DNA of 64,000 nt from Ruegeria sp. Alg231-54. Its GTDB lineage: Bacteria; Pseudomonadota; Alphaproteobacteria; Rhodobacterales; Rhodobacteraceae. Below, in pieces: positions 49,084 through 57,363 of the stretch (position 1 is its first letter; each line of letters begins with the position of its first letter). The stretch spans positions 149,493-213,492 of the forward strand of contig NZ_FREZ01000008.1 in NCBI RefSeq assembly GCF_900143525.1, in the 5' to 3' direction. The position numbers and the translations under genes are program-made. The notes beneath the pieces are model-generated. The model was not told the origin of the DNA. It worked only from the letters and a program-made list of their open reading frames with translations, and ran no database searches.

Positions 49084-49114
49084 CCTGTTTAAAATAGCTT
49101 TCGGAATGGTCGCC

Positions 49115-49960
49115 TCAGAGCGCCAGATAGCCTATGCCCGCAAACGCAACCAAACATCCAAGCCATTGGCGTGGCAACATCTTTTCACGCAAAATAGCCC
49201 AAGCCAACACAACCGTCAGCAGCCCAAAGACGGACGCTGTCACCGAGGCAAATTGCGCATTCGGCAACCCGCCGGCCGCGATCACGCAAAGGATGGCAAC
49301 AGCATCCAGAACACCCATGACACAGAGAAGAGGCAGTGCCCGCCGCCTGGGCCAGATTGATCTGCGGGATGCCATGGCGATCATGCCTAGGGCAAAAACT
49401 GCCGTCAGCCGAATAACCAGAGAGACTGAGTATTCGTCATTTTGCTCGGTTGCATATTGTCCTAGCGCAAAGGTGGCGGCGAACCCGATTGCTGCAAGTA
49501 TCGATAGCACCACCGTCGGGCCAGCTGCTGGGTATTCGGTTGCGTCGCGTTCAGATTGGGCAGCCACAACAGAAACGCCGACACCAATCGCGATAACGGC
49601 AAGCCAGTGCAACGGGCTGATCGTTGCACCGCGCCAGATGGCCAGTGAGACAGACAACACCGGATAGCTTGCAACAATCGGAGCAACCAGCCGGACGGGG
49701 CCGCGCTGAAAAGCGGCGTACATGCAGACGCCCGCCAACAGATAACACCCCCCTGCAGCAACAGCGCTGATCAATGCCGTGCTAGGAATTGGGTCGACTT
49801 CACCCATCATCGCAACCAGACCAAGTTGCAGTACCGCACCCGAAACCAGCACAGCCATGAGCGAAGCAATCACGCTGACTGACTGGCTGATATAGCGCAC
49901 TGCCAGATCGTGTACCCCCCAGCAAAGTGCCGCCAAAAGGCCAAGCACCAGAGCGTTCAT
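49115..49960 (-). CDS. DMT superfamily (EamA) transporter
   Basis: A 281-residue drug/metabolite transporter with ten predicted helices arranged as two EamA halves. The first half begins MNALVLGLLAALCWGVHDLAVR and the second carries GVLDAVAILCVIAAGGLPNAQFA. ATG 49960 was chosen for the first helix; the frame is open upstream to 50083. The exported compound is unknown. It diverges from the truncated haemoglobin gene. Confidence 0.85.
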   Translation of the reverse strand: MNALVLGLLAALCWGVHDLAVRYISQSVSVIASLMAVLVSGAVLQLGLVAMMGEVDPIPSTALISAVAAGGCYLLAGVCMYAAFQRGPVRLVAPIVASYPVLSVSLAIWRGATISPLHWLAVIAIGVGVSVVAAQSERDATEYPAAGPTVVLSILAAIGFAATFALGQYATEQNDEYSVSLVIRLTAVFALGMIAMASRRSIWPRRRALPLLCVMGVLDAVAILCVIAAGGLPNAQFASVTASVFGLLTVVLAWAILREKMLPRQWLGCLVAFAGIGYLAL

Positions 49961-50081
49961 TCCGTCATCACCATCACTGATTTCACCTGGTTCCGCTTCT
50001 GAGTATGAGTATGTCACTGTTGATAAACTTATTTTCCTGCTATGCAATATTTCAGATGCCGGAGATACAGAAAGGCAGCAC

Positions 50082-50501
50082 ATGGAATCTGCGATAGAGC
50101 AACTTGGTGGTGAGACCCAACTGCGCGCTCTGGTCGAGCGTTTCTATGACCGGATGGAAACGGATCCGGCAGCGCATTCGTTGCACAGGCTGCATTTTCG
50201 GGGACATGGGCTAAACCACACCAGACAAGCTCAATTTGAATTTCTCAGCGGGTTTCTCGGCGGACGCGCCTACTATCGAGAACGTTTCGGCCATATGGAC
50301 CTGCGCGAAATCCATGCGCATATTCCCATCCGGAAGGCCGACGCAGAGCTTTGGCTGGATACTTTCGATGCCGCATTGGCGGATTGCGAATTGACCGGTC
50401 CGGTTGTGGAAAAGATGCGCGCGACGCTTCGTAGGGCTGCGCTTATGCTGGTCAATGACGTTCCAGATTGGCGGTTGGAAGCAGATGCTGGGTATACGTA
50501 A
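50082..50501 (+). CDS. Group II truncated haemoglobin-like protein
   Basis: A 139-residue globin. The proximal (F8) His is His78 in REIHAHIPI, the Tyr of the B10 region is Tyr22 (ERFYDRM), and Trp91 in ELWLDTF fits the G8 Trp of group II. The LGGRAYYRERFGHMDLR stretch is characteristic. It may detoxify NO or peroxide, or sense oxygen. It is divergent from the DMT gene by 121 bp. Its link to methylamine genes is only positional. Confidence 0.88.
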   Translation: MESAIEQLGGETQLRALVERFYDRMETDPAAHSLHRLHFRGHGLNHTRQAQFEFLSGFLGGRAYYRERFGHMDLREIHAHIPIRKADAELWLDTFDAALADCELTGPVVEKMRATLRRAALMLVNDVPDWRLEADAGYT

Positions 50502-50899
50502 AGACGCTTTGCGGAAATCACGTTACGTGTTCTGCGGTTCCAATTAAAGCTGATGCCAATGACTATTTCCAAAATACGGTCGGTCGAGAACATGCACCCA
50601 CATTCTGATGGTTTTCTTTTCGATTTTTTGCAAAGGGTTGGCCTTAAACTCCCAAACGTCCAACGGGCTGCGCATCACGCGCAAAAGGTCAAATTCGTCT
50701 AGTTGCGGAATAGATTACTCTTTGCAGAAATGTACGATCTGCGGGTCGTCTTGATGCTTGGTGATGTGGTTGCAAAATAAGCTGGGACCCGCCTTGCGCA
50801 TGCTGAAACATGAAAGCGTTCCTGACGAGCCTCTTGGGACCTCAAAAAACGGGGCCGCAGCTTTTGCAGCGGCCCAGAGATGCAACCCTGCAACCCGGC
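50502..50899. other. 398-bp gap between globin and gmaS
   Basis: This gap carries no convincing coding frame. At its right end it holds the terminator of the minus-strand gmaS gene; the rest shows no structure I could identify. Confidence 0.6.
50842..50875 (-). terminator. Rho-independent terminator of gmaS
   Basis: On the minus strand a GC-rich stem (GGGCCGC / GCGGCCC, extended by two more pairs across a mismatch, loop AAAA) is followed by CGTTTTTTG. It lies about 25 bases after the gmaS stop. Confidence 0.85.
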
Positions 50900-52228
50900 T
50901 TAGATGTCCAAAGTGTTGTCTTTTTCCCAGCGCGAGAAGTGAGAGACGAAAGAGTTCCATTCCTGATGTTTCATTTTCAGAAACGCGGATGAGAACTCGG
51001 CACCCATCATGGCCTTCAGTTCCTTGTCCTTGTCGTATTCGCGCAGGGCATCAAGCATGTTCAACGGTAGTTTCGGCGCACCGCGCACCTTGTGGCCTTC
51101 TGCATACATATCGATGTCCCAACGTTTGCCCGGGTCAGCTTTGGACCGGATACCGGACAGACCAGCGGCGATGATCACCGCTTGTAGCAGATAGGGGTTG
51201 GTTGCCCCATCGGGCAGACGCAACTCAAACCGGCCGGGCCCGGGAACGCGAACCATGTGCGTCCGGTTGTTACCTGTCCAGGTCACTGTATTGGGCGCCC
51301 ATGTTGCGCCCGACATTGTCCGCGGCGCGTTGATACGTTTGTAGCTGTTCACAGTGGGGTTGGTAATTGCCGCCAGCGCCGAGGCGTGTTTCATGATGCC
51401 GCCAAGGAAGTGCTTGCCGCGCTCTCCCAGGCCAACCTCTCCGGTGGGGCCGTCGCCTTCACCTGCAAAGACGTTGGTCTTGGCCGCATCGCCCGGCGCA
51501 TCCCAGACCGAGATGTGGGCGTGGCAGCCATTGCCGGTCAGGCCTTCAACCGGTTTCGGCATGAAGGTCGCCCGCAGCCCGTGCTTTTCGGCCACGGATT
51601 TGGTCATGAACTTGAAGAACGAATGCTTGTCTGCGGTGCGCAGCGCATCATCAAATTCCCAGTTCATCTCGAACTGGCCATTGGCGTCCTCGTGGTCGTT
51701 CTGGTAGGGGCCCCAGCCCAGTTCCAGCATGTAATCGCAGATCTCGCGTACCACATCATAGCGGCGCATTACGGCTTGTTGGTCATAACAGGGCTTTTCT
51801 GCTGTATCGAATGGGTCGCTGATTTGCTCGCCGTCCGGGGTCAGCAAAAAGAACTCAGCCTCGATACCAGTTTTGACATGCATGCCTTCGCTTGCAGCTT
51901 CGTCAATCAACCGGCGCAAAACGTTGCGCGGGGCCTGCGCGACATCCTTGTCTTCCATCACGCAATTCCCGGCGACCCAAGCCACTTCGGGCTTCCACGG
52001 CAGTTGAATGACCGAGGACGGATCCGGTACCGCGAGCATGTCCGGATGCGCCGGTGTCATGTCGAGCCATGTGGCGAACCCTGCGAAGCCAGCGCCATCT
52101 TCCTGCATGTCAGCAATCGCCTGTGCAGGCACCAGTTTAGCCCGCTGTCCACCGAACAGATCGGTGAACGAGATCATGAAGTATTTGACGCCTTTTTCTT
52201 TTGCGAAAGCTGCGAGATCTATCGTCAC
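50900..52228 (-). CDS. gmaS: Gamma-glutamylmethylamide synthetase (type III glutamine synthetase-like)
   Basis: A 442-residue glutamine synthetase-fold enzyme. Core motifs are GIEAEFFLL (near 121-129), NGCHAHISVWD (near 234), PTVNSYKRINA (near 293) and RFELRLPDGATNPYL. Similar proteins are annotated as type III GS or GlnT; the adjacent mgsABC genes support the GMAS role, ATP-dependent joining of methylamine to glutamate. Start ATG at 52228. It has its own terminator and is separated from mgsC by another, so it may be an independent unit. Confidence 0.88.
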   Translation of the reverse strand: MTIDLAAFAKEKGVKYFMISFTDLFGGQRAKLVPAQAIADMQEDGAGFAGFATWLDMTPAHPDMLAVPDPSSVIQLPWKPEVAWVAGNCVMEDKDVAQAPRNVLRRLIDEAASEGMHVKTGIEAEFFLLTPDGEQISDPFDTAEKPCYDQQAVMRRYDVVREICDYMLELGWGPYQNDHEDANGQFEMNWEFDDALRTADKHSFFKFMTKSVAEKHGLRATFMPKPVEGLTGNGCHAHISVWDAPGDAAKTNVFAGEGDGPTGEVGLGERGKHFLGGIMKHASALAAITNPTVNSYKRINAPRTMSGATWAPNTVTWTGNNRTHMVRVPGPGRFELRLPDGATNPYLLQAVIIAAGLSGIRSKADPGKRWDIDMYAEGHKVRGAPKLPLNMLDALREYDKDKELKAMMGAEFSSAFLKMKHQEWNSFVSHFSRWEKDNTLDI

Positions 52229-52263
52229 GATTGCTTTCCTTTCCCTGTTGAATTTTAGTTTTT

Positions 52264-52298
52264 CAAAGCAAAAACGCGGCCCCCATCAGGGAGCCGCG
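52264..52298 (-). terminator. Rho-independent terminator between mgsC and gmaS
   Basis: On the minus strand a 10-bp stem (CGCGGCTCCC / GGGGGCCGCG with one T-G pair, loop TGAT) is followed by TTTTTGCTTT. It lies just after the mgsC stop and before gmaS. Confidence 0.9.
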
Positions 52299-52308
52299 CA
52301 GCATCTAT

Positions 52309-53646
52309 TCAGAACCCTTCCTTACCGGGGTACCAACTGGTTCCCGCCAGCGGCACCCGCGCCATTGCGGCGGCCTCCATTGTCAGGGCACACAAGTCCT
52401 CGGGCTCGAGGTTGTGCAGGTGATTGTGACCACAGGCGCGCGCAATGGTCTGCGCCTCAAGCGTCATAACTTTCAGGTAGTTACGCAGCCTGCGGCCCGC
52501 ATCGACCGGATCCAGACGTGCGGCCAGTTCGGGGTCCTGCGTGGTAATACCAGCCGGGTCCTGTCCTTCGTGCCAATCGTCATATGCACCGGTTGTTGTG
52601 CCCAGTTTTTGGTATTCGGATTCCCATTTGGGATCGTTGTCCCCGAGGGCAACCAGAGCGGCGGTGCCGATAGCAACCGCATCTGCACCCAGCGCCAAAG
52701 CCTTGGCCACATCGGCCCCGGTGCGGATACCGCCCGAGATAACCAGCTGCACCTCACGATGCACACCCAGATCCTGCAGCGCTTGCACGGCGGGGCGGAT
52801 ACAGGACAGCGTCGGCAGACCGACATGTTCGATGAAAACGTCCTGCGTGGCAGCGGTGCCGCCCTGCATTCCATCCATGACAACAACGTCGGCTCCAGCT
52901 TTCACGGCCAAAGCAGTGTCGTAGTAGGGGCGTGTCGCGCCAACTTTGACATAGATCGGCACTTGCCAGTCAGTGATCTCGCGCAGTTCGAGGATCTTGA
53001 TCTCAAGATCGTCCGGGCCAGTCCAGTCGGGATGTCGACAGGCCGAGCGCTGGTCGATACCCTTGGGCAGGGTTCGCATCTCGGCCACGCGGTCGCTAAT
53101 CTTCTGACCCAGCAGCATACCACCGCCGCCGGGCTTGGCACCTTGGCCAACCACAATCTCAATTGCATCAGCCTTGCGCAGATCGTTCGGGTTCATGCCG
53201 TAACGCGAAGGCAAATACTGATAGACCAGCTTGGTTGAATGGCCGCGTTCCTCTGGTGTCATGCCACCGTCACCGGTGGTGGTTGACGTGCCCGCTGCGG
53301 ATGCGCCGCGGCCCAGAGCCTCTTTCGCCGGACCGGACAATGCGCCAAAGCTCATACCCGCAATGGTGATCGGGATATCCAGCTCGATCGGCTTTTTGGC
53401 AAAGCGTGTGCCCAACGTTACTGAGGTATCGCAACGTTCGCGATAACCCTCCAACGGATAGCGCGATACCGACGCACCCAGAAACAGCAGATCGTCGAAA
53501 TGAGGTACTTTCCGTTTGGCCCCCCCACCTCGAATGTCATAGATGCCGGTCGCAGCGGCGCGACGGATCTCGGCATTGATCGGGTTGGAAAATGTCGCCG
53601 ACTGGATCGGCAGGGTGCGGGGGATCTGATCGTCCATATCTTTCAT
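52309..53646 (-). CDS. mgsC: N-methylglutamate synthase subunit C (glutamate synthase FMN-domain protein)
   Basis: A 445-residue FMN-binding domain related to glutamate synthase (GlxD/MgsC). The N-terminal GGGAKRKVPHFDDLLF segment, GGTAATQDVFIEHVGLP and the phosphate-binding GGIRTGADVAKALALGADAVAIGTAA are visible. In GltB a cysteine set for a [3Fe-4S] cluster follows; here the equivalent stretch reads DPAGITTQDPEL without it. It probably joins methylamine-derived nitrogen to 2-oxoglutarate with MgsA and MgsB. Start ATG 53646 is behind AGGAAGAAGGGT, 11 bases after mgsB. Confidence 0.88.
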   Translation of the reverse strand: MKDMDDQIPRTLPIQSATFSNPINAEIRRAAATGIYDIRGGGAKRKVPHFDDLLFLGASVSRYPLEGYRERCDTSVTLGTRFAKKPIELDIPITIAGMSFGALSGPAKEALGRGASAAGTSTTTGDGGMTPEERGHSTKLVYQYLPSRYGMNPNDLRKADAIEIVVGQGAKPGGGGMLLGQKISDRVAEMRTLPKGIDQRSACRHPDWTGPDDLEIKILELREITDWQVPIYVKVGATRPYYDTALAVKAGADVVVMDGMQGGTAATQDVFIEHVGLPTLSCIRPAVQALQDLGVHREVQLVISGGIRTGADVAKALALGADAVAIGTAALVALGDNDPKWESEYQKLGTTTGAYDDWHEGQDPAGITTQDPELAARLDPVDAGRRLRNYLKVMTLEAQTIARACGHNHLHNLEPEDLCALTMEAAAMARVPLAGTSWYPGKEGF

Positions 53647-53657
53647 ACCCTTCTTCC

Positions 53658-54341
53658 TCAGTAAGCGGCGGCGTTATCAACGTCGAAATTATAAAGCTGA
53701 CGAGCCGAACCATAGCGTTTGAACTCTTCCGGTTTGGCGTCGCTGCCCGCGCGGGCCAGCAGATCCCTCAGGATATCCAGATGCTCGGGACGCATATCCT
53801 TCTCGATGCAATCCGCGCCGAGGCTCTTGACCGAACCACGCACGAACAGCCGGGCTTCGTAGAGTGAATCCCCCAGCGCATCCCCTGCGTCCCCGCAGAC
53901 TACCAGATTGCCGTCCTGTGCCATGAAGGCGGACATGTGGCCGATGTTGCCATGAACGACGATATCGATCCCTTTCATTGAGATGCCACAGCGCGAGCTG
54001 GCATTACCTTTGATCACCAGTAATCCGCCATGGCCTGTCGCTCCGGCGTATTGGCTGGCGTCACCATCGACGATGACCTGACCGGACATCATGTTTTCGG
54101 CCACGCCCGGACCAACAGAGCCTTCAACCTTGATGGTTGCCTGCTGGTTCATCCCGGCACAATAATACCCGGTCGAGCCTTTGACCGTCACCTCAATCGG
54201 CGCGTCCAGACCGACGGCGATTGCGTGGCTGCCTTTAGGGTTCACAATTTCCCAGCGGGTTTGATTGGTCTCGGCGTTTTGCGCCTGCAGGGATGAGTTC
54301 AATCCGCGCAGCCCGTCTGCCTCTAGATCATAGGTCTGCAT
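53658..54341 (-). CDS. mgsB: N-methylglutamate synthase subunit B (GXGXG domain)
   Basis: A 227-residue beta-helix protein of the GltB C-terminal GXGXG type. Repeating V-G-G strands (KGNASSRCGISMKGIDIVV and HGNIGHMSAFMAQDG) fit a right-handed beta-helix. ATG 54341 (MQTYDLEADG) is one base after mgsA, so translation is coupled. It forms part of MgsABC with the amidotransferase and FMN subunits. Confidence 0.9.
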   Translation of the reverse strand: MQTYDLEADGLRGLNSSLQAQNAETNQTRWEIVNPKGSHAIAVGLDAPIEVTVKGSTGYYCAGMNQQATIKVEGSVGPGVAENMMSGQVIVDGDASQYAGATGHGGLLVIKGNASSRCGISMKGIDIVVHGNIGHMSAFMAQDGNLVVCGDAGDALGDSLYEARLFVRGSVKSLGADCIEKDMRPEHLDILRDLLARAGSDAKPEEFKRYGSARQLYNFDVDNAAAY

Positions 54342-54342
54342 A

Positions 54343-55272
54343 TCAGGCGGCCTTTTCGTGGGTTGTAGGGCTGTCGTTGTGCGACCAGAAATATACGGTG
54401 GAAGGTTCAGGTTCCCAAACCCGGGCGTCTTCAATGCCCGGCAGGTTTACCAAAGCACGGTATTCGCTACCAAAGGCCACATATTGGTCTGTTTCGGCCA
54501 TCACCGCAGGCTTACAGGCAATTGGGTCTCGTACGACGCCAAACCCGTCTTTGGTGCCAACAACAAAGGTAAAAAAGCCGTCCAGATCATCGATGCTGGT
54601 TTCCAGAGCTTCACCCAGTGTTGCGCCGTTCATCATTTTCCAGGTTAGATATGCTGCACCCACTTCGGTGTCGTTCTCGGTCTGGATAACCACACCTTCG
54701 CGGCGCAGTTTGCGGCGCAACGAGTTGTGGTTGGACAGCGATCCATTGTGGACCAGACACTGATCGGGGCCGGTGTTGAACGGATGTGCGCCCATTGTCG
54801 TCACGGCGGATTCGGTCGCCATACGCGTATGCCCAATGCCATGGGTGCCGCTCATACCGTTGAGGTTAAATCGGTCTGCAACATCTTTAGGCAGGCCAAC
54901 TTCCTTGTAGATTTCGAGGCTTTCGCCGCGGCTCATGATCCGAACCGACGGGCGGATGTCGGCCAGCGCAGCGCGTGCGGCTTCAAACTGACCGGCGGGA
55001 ATTTCAAGAACGGTGTGTGTGTCGTTGTTTGTCTGACCAACCGTTGCGCCCAGCTTTTCACCCAGTTCATCAGCCAGGCCGACAAAGTCAGCATCGGGGT
55101 TGGGCGACTGGACTGTAATCTTGGTTTTGCCTGCCGACTCTGCGCCATAGATCGCGATACCGGCACTATCGGGGCCGCGGTCTGTCATCGTAATCAGCAT
55201 GTCCGTCAGCATGTTACCCAGTTGGGGCGCAAGAGACTGGTCTTTGAGGAATAATCCAACAATTCCGCACAT
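54343..55272 (-). CDS. mgsA: N-methylglutamate synthase subunit A (class II glutamine amidotransferase domain)
   Basis: A 309-residue Ntn-hydrolase domain. It starts MCGIVGLF, so the nucleophile is Cys2, and GSLSNHNSLRRKL plus RMATESAVTTM are the usual amidotransferase motifs. It would release methylamine (from gamma-glutamylmethylamide) rather than ammonia for MgsC. Start ATG 55272 has AAGGAG at seven bases. It is the first gene of the mgsABC unit. Confidence 0.9.
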   Translation of the reverse strand: MCGIVGLFLKDQSLAPQLGNMLTDMLITMTDRGPDSAGIAIYGAESAGKTKITVQSPNPDADFVGLADELGEKLGATVGQTNNDTHTVLEIPAGQFEAARAALADIRPSVRIMSRGESLEIYKEVGLPKDVADRFNLNGMSGTHGIGHTRMATESAVTTMGAHPFNTGPDQCLVHNGSLSNHNSLRRKLRREGVVIQTENDTEVGAAYLTWKMMNGATLGEALETSIDDLDGFFTFVVGTKDGFGVVRDPIACKPAVMAETDQYVAFGSEYRALVNLPGIEDARVWEPEPSTVYFWSHNDSPTTHEKAA

Positions 55273-55344
55273 GGCTGGCAGATCTCCTTGTGTGTTTCAC
55301 TATGATTCGACGGTATCAACAAAACTGGGGGACATCAATAATAG

Positions 55345-55403
55345 TAGGAAAGTTTTTTTCCTAAGAGGCAATGGGCGCGATCTCTGATTTCACGCCCATT
55401 GCC
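55345..55403 (-). other. Two hairpins between small gene and mgsA
   Basis: A perfect 11-bp inverted repeat (GGCAATGGGCG / CGCCCATTGCC, 55367-55403) and an adjacent 7-bp one (TAGGAAA / TTTCCTA, 55345-55363) lie between the 55420 gene and mgsA. The larger could end the amtB transcript; T runs are weak. Confidence 0.5.
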
Positions 55404-55419
55404 AGTTCTTAAAGCTGGA

Positions 55420-55635
55420 TCAGTATCGTTCCAGTTGTGCCTTCACCTTCTCTTCGTCGCCAGTGTGGCGGGCCTTCTCAAGGTGTTCACCTTCCCGGAC
55501 GAACTGGATGCGATGCCAGCCAATCCAGAAGACCACACCAATGATGACCATCAGAACTTCGTAACCTTGGAAGGGGTAGATCGGACCGACCTCGGCAAGA
55601 TCGACAGCCCAGCTTGTGTATCCATTCGTAGACAT
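55420..55635 (-). CDS. Small one-helix membrane protein next to amtB
   Basis: A 71-residue protein. Residues about 26-43 form one hydrophobic helix (YEVLMVIIGVVFWIGWH), and the C-terminal third is a charged helix (REGEHLEKARHTGDEEKVKAQLERY). It is 11 bases downstream of the amtB stop on the same strand, so the two are co-transcribed. I do not recognise the family. The position suggests a channel accessory or regulator. Confidence 0.8.
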   Translation of the reverse strand: MSTNGYTSWAVDLAEVGPIYPFQGYEVLMVIIGVVFWIGWHRIQFVREGEHLEKARHTGDEEKVKAQLERY

Positions 55636-55646
55636 GTCTTTCTCCT

Positions 55647-57023
55647 TTACTTCGCTGCCGCGCCAGCACGGGCAGCCAATTCCTGTTTGTCAGCTTCAAT
55701 GATCGCTGTCTTGGCATCTTCGTAGGCGTGGTGCTCGGCGTAATCGAGGCCCTGAAGTTCAACCTCTTCCGGGATGCGAAGCACACCTGCGGCCGCTTGC
55801 ATCTTGGCCAGAGCCCAGCCGGGTAGGAAGCCAAGAACAAAGAACATGATGACCGCGCCGGTGATTTGACCGATCGGGTTGATTGTTGCGTATCCTTCGT
55901 ACGGCGAAGATGGCACACCCCAGAGGACAAAGCCTGAAATCACCAGGCCAACAACCCCGGCATAACCGTGCACAGCAACGGCGCCCACCGCATCATCCAG
56001 CTTGAACCGGCGTTCAACCCAGTAGTGCAGCTTGTACACGATCACGACGCCGATCGCGGCAATGATCATTGCCTGAATCGGATGATACAAATCGTTTCCG
56101 GCCGAGGCAGTGATAATTCCGGCAAGCCCGCCTGAGAAGGTCCAGAACGCATCACCTTTCGAGATCACATAAGCCGCCATCAGACCGCCGGACAGCGACA
56201 TCAGGAAGTTGAAGGTGATCGCCGACAGGGTCGTCGGAGCCAGATAGATATTGGTAGCTGTCCAGGTTACGCCAGTGATCTGCCCATCGATCCCTTCAGG
56301 TGAAATCACAGGCACGTTGCACGCGGCATAGAAGCCCCAGAAGCCAGTGTAGATCAGGAAGATGCCGATCGTCAGCAGCCACGGATTGTGCGGAGGAATG
56401 TCCCGTGGTGTCCCGTCCTTGGCGAACTTGCCTAGGCGCGGGCCAAGAACCATGATTACACCCAATGCGTAACCACCTGCAATTGCGTGAATTACACCGG
56501 AAGCGTATGCATCATGGTAGCCGAGAATTCGAACCATCCAGCCACCGTAGTGCCAGCCCCATGCAGCGTCGATGATCCACCAGACCGATCCGATCATGAC
56601 CGCATGTACCCAGAGCGCCGAAGACCTGATCCGTTCGATCACGGAACCCGAAACGATCGAGGCTGCCGTCCAAGAGAACAGCAGGAATGCTGCCCAGAAA
56701 ACGCCGGTGATTCTGTCACTAACATTGGTTGCCATCGTGTCGGCCCAAGGCAGATTCGCTGCGCCCGCTTCTGCGTCCAGACCGCCCCAGAACGGAAAGT
56801 TCGGAAAAGCCCAGTAGATCCACCATCCAAAGAAGAAGAACGTGACCGTCACCAGTGGGATGATCATGATGTTTTTCATCAATGTGTGCATATGGTTACG
56901 GGCACGGCTGGCGCCGACTTCGTACATGCAAAAACCCACATGGATGAGGAACATGAAAACGACCGTTACCCAGTAGTAGAACTCGGTAAAGATCGTCGTG
57001 AGAGCATTTAGATTGCCATCCAC
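55647..57023 (-). CDS. amtB: Ammonium/methylammonium transporter (Amt family)
   Basis: A 458-residue Amt/Rh-type channel with about 11 helices. Family residues by alignment to E. coli AmtB: Asp171 with pore His179 (DAYASGVIHA) and the second pore His352 (AVAVHGYAGVVG). Around the first site the usual DFAGGTVVH is changed. The C-terminal tail is long (about 430-458, acidic then Ala-rich). In this cluster it probably carries ammonium and methylammonium. It diverges from dmmD across a 340-bp control region. Confidence 0.9.
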   Translation of the reverse strand: MDGNLNALTTIFTEFYYWVTVVFMFLIHVGFCMYEVGASRARNHMHTLMKNIMIIPLVTVTFFFFGWWIYWAFPNFPFWGGLDAEAGAANLPWADTMATNVSDRITGVFWAAFLLFSWTAASIVSGSVIERIRSSALWVHAVMIGSVWWIIDAAWGWHYGGWMVRILGYHDAYASGVIHAIAGGYALGVIMVLGPRLGKFAKDGTPRDIPPHNPWLLTIGIFLIYTGFWGFYAACNVPVISPEGIDGQITGVTWTATNIYLAPTTLSAITFNFLMSLSGGLMAAYVISKGDAFWTFSGGLAGIITASAGNDLYHPIQAMIIAAIGVVIVYKLHYWVERRFKLDDAVGAVAVHGYAGVVGLVISGFVLWGVPSSPYEGYATINPIGQITGAVIMFFVLGFLPGWALAKMQAAAGVLRIPEEVELQGLDYAEHHAYEDAKTAIIEADKQELAARAGAAAK

Positions 57024-57363
57024 TTCGTAGTCTCCCTGTTGTTGCAGCAGGAGGTCTCTCTGTGGAGTTTTCCTGCTGGGAAATTTTATCTACTCAGGGG
57101 ACAATCTCGTGGGGCACCTGTCAATAGATATGTGGGGCAAACATCTTTAACGGTGGTGTCGCATACTCAATTTGAAGGGTCGGAAACTGGCTTTTCTTCA
57201 TGAAAATAAGGGGTTTTCTTTAACTCTAAGCCCCCGTCTAAGGGTTCAGAATTTGAAGGCAAATATTCCCAACAGGAAAATAATCTGCACAGAGGTGTTG
57301 ATTTTCAATCTGACATCGGCCTCAATATGGGCAACAAAAAGCAATCAACGGGAGAGCTGAACC
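57024..57363. promoter_or_regulatory. Divergent control region amtB / dmmD
   Basis: A 340-bp gap between divergent genes. It contains a direct repeat GTGGGGCA at 57110-57117 and 57133-57140 (23 bp apart), a second direct repeat AATTTGAAGG at 57170-57179 and 57250-57259 (80 bp apart), and an inverted repeat CAGCAGGA/TCCTGCTG at 57045-57052 and 57071-57078 in the amtB leader. Each could be an operator half-site. No sigma-54 -24/-12 box was found. Confidence 0.5.

Noticed and set aside
52309..55272. Ordinary glutamate synthase for mgsABC
   Set aside because: The three separate domains, the missing [3Fe-4S] cysteines and the neighbouring gmaS and dmm genes favour N-methylglutamate synthase.
57024..57363. 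A glycine riboswitch or sigma-54 promoter upstream of dmmD
   Set aside because: I looked because dmmD is GcvT-like and the amt gene is nitrogen-linked. No tandem aptamer pattern and no -24/-12 box was found.
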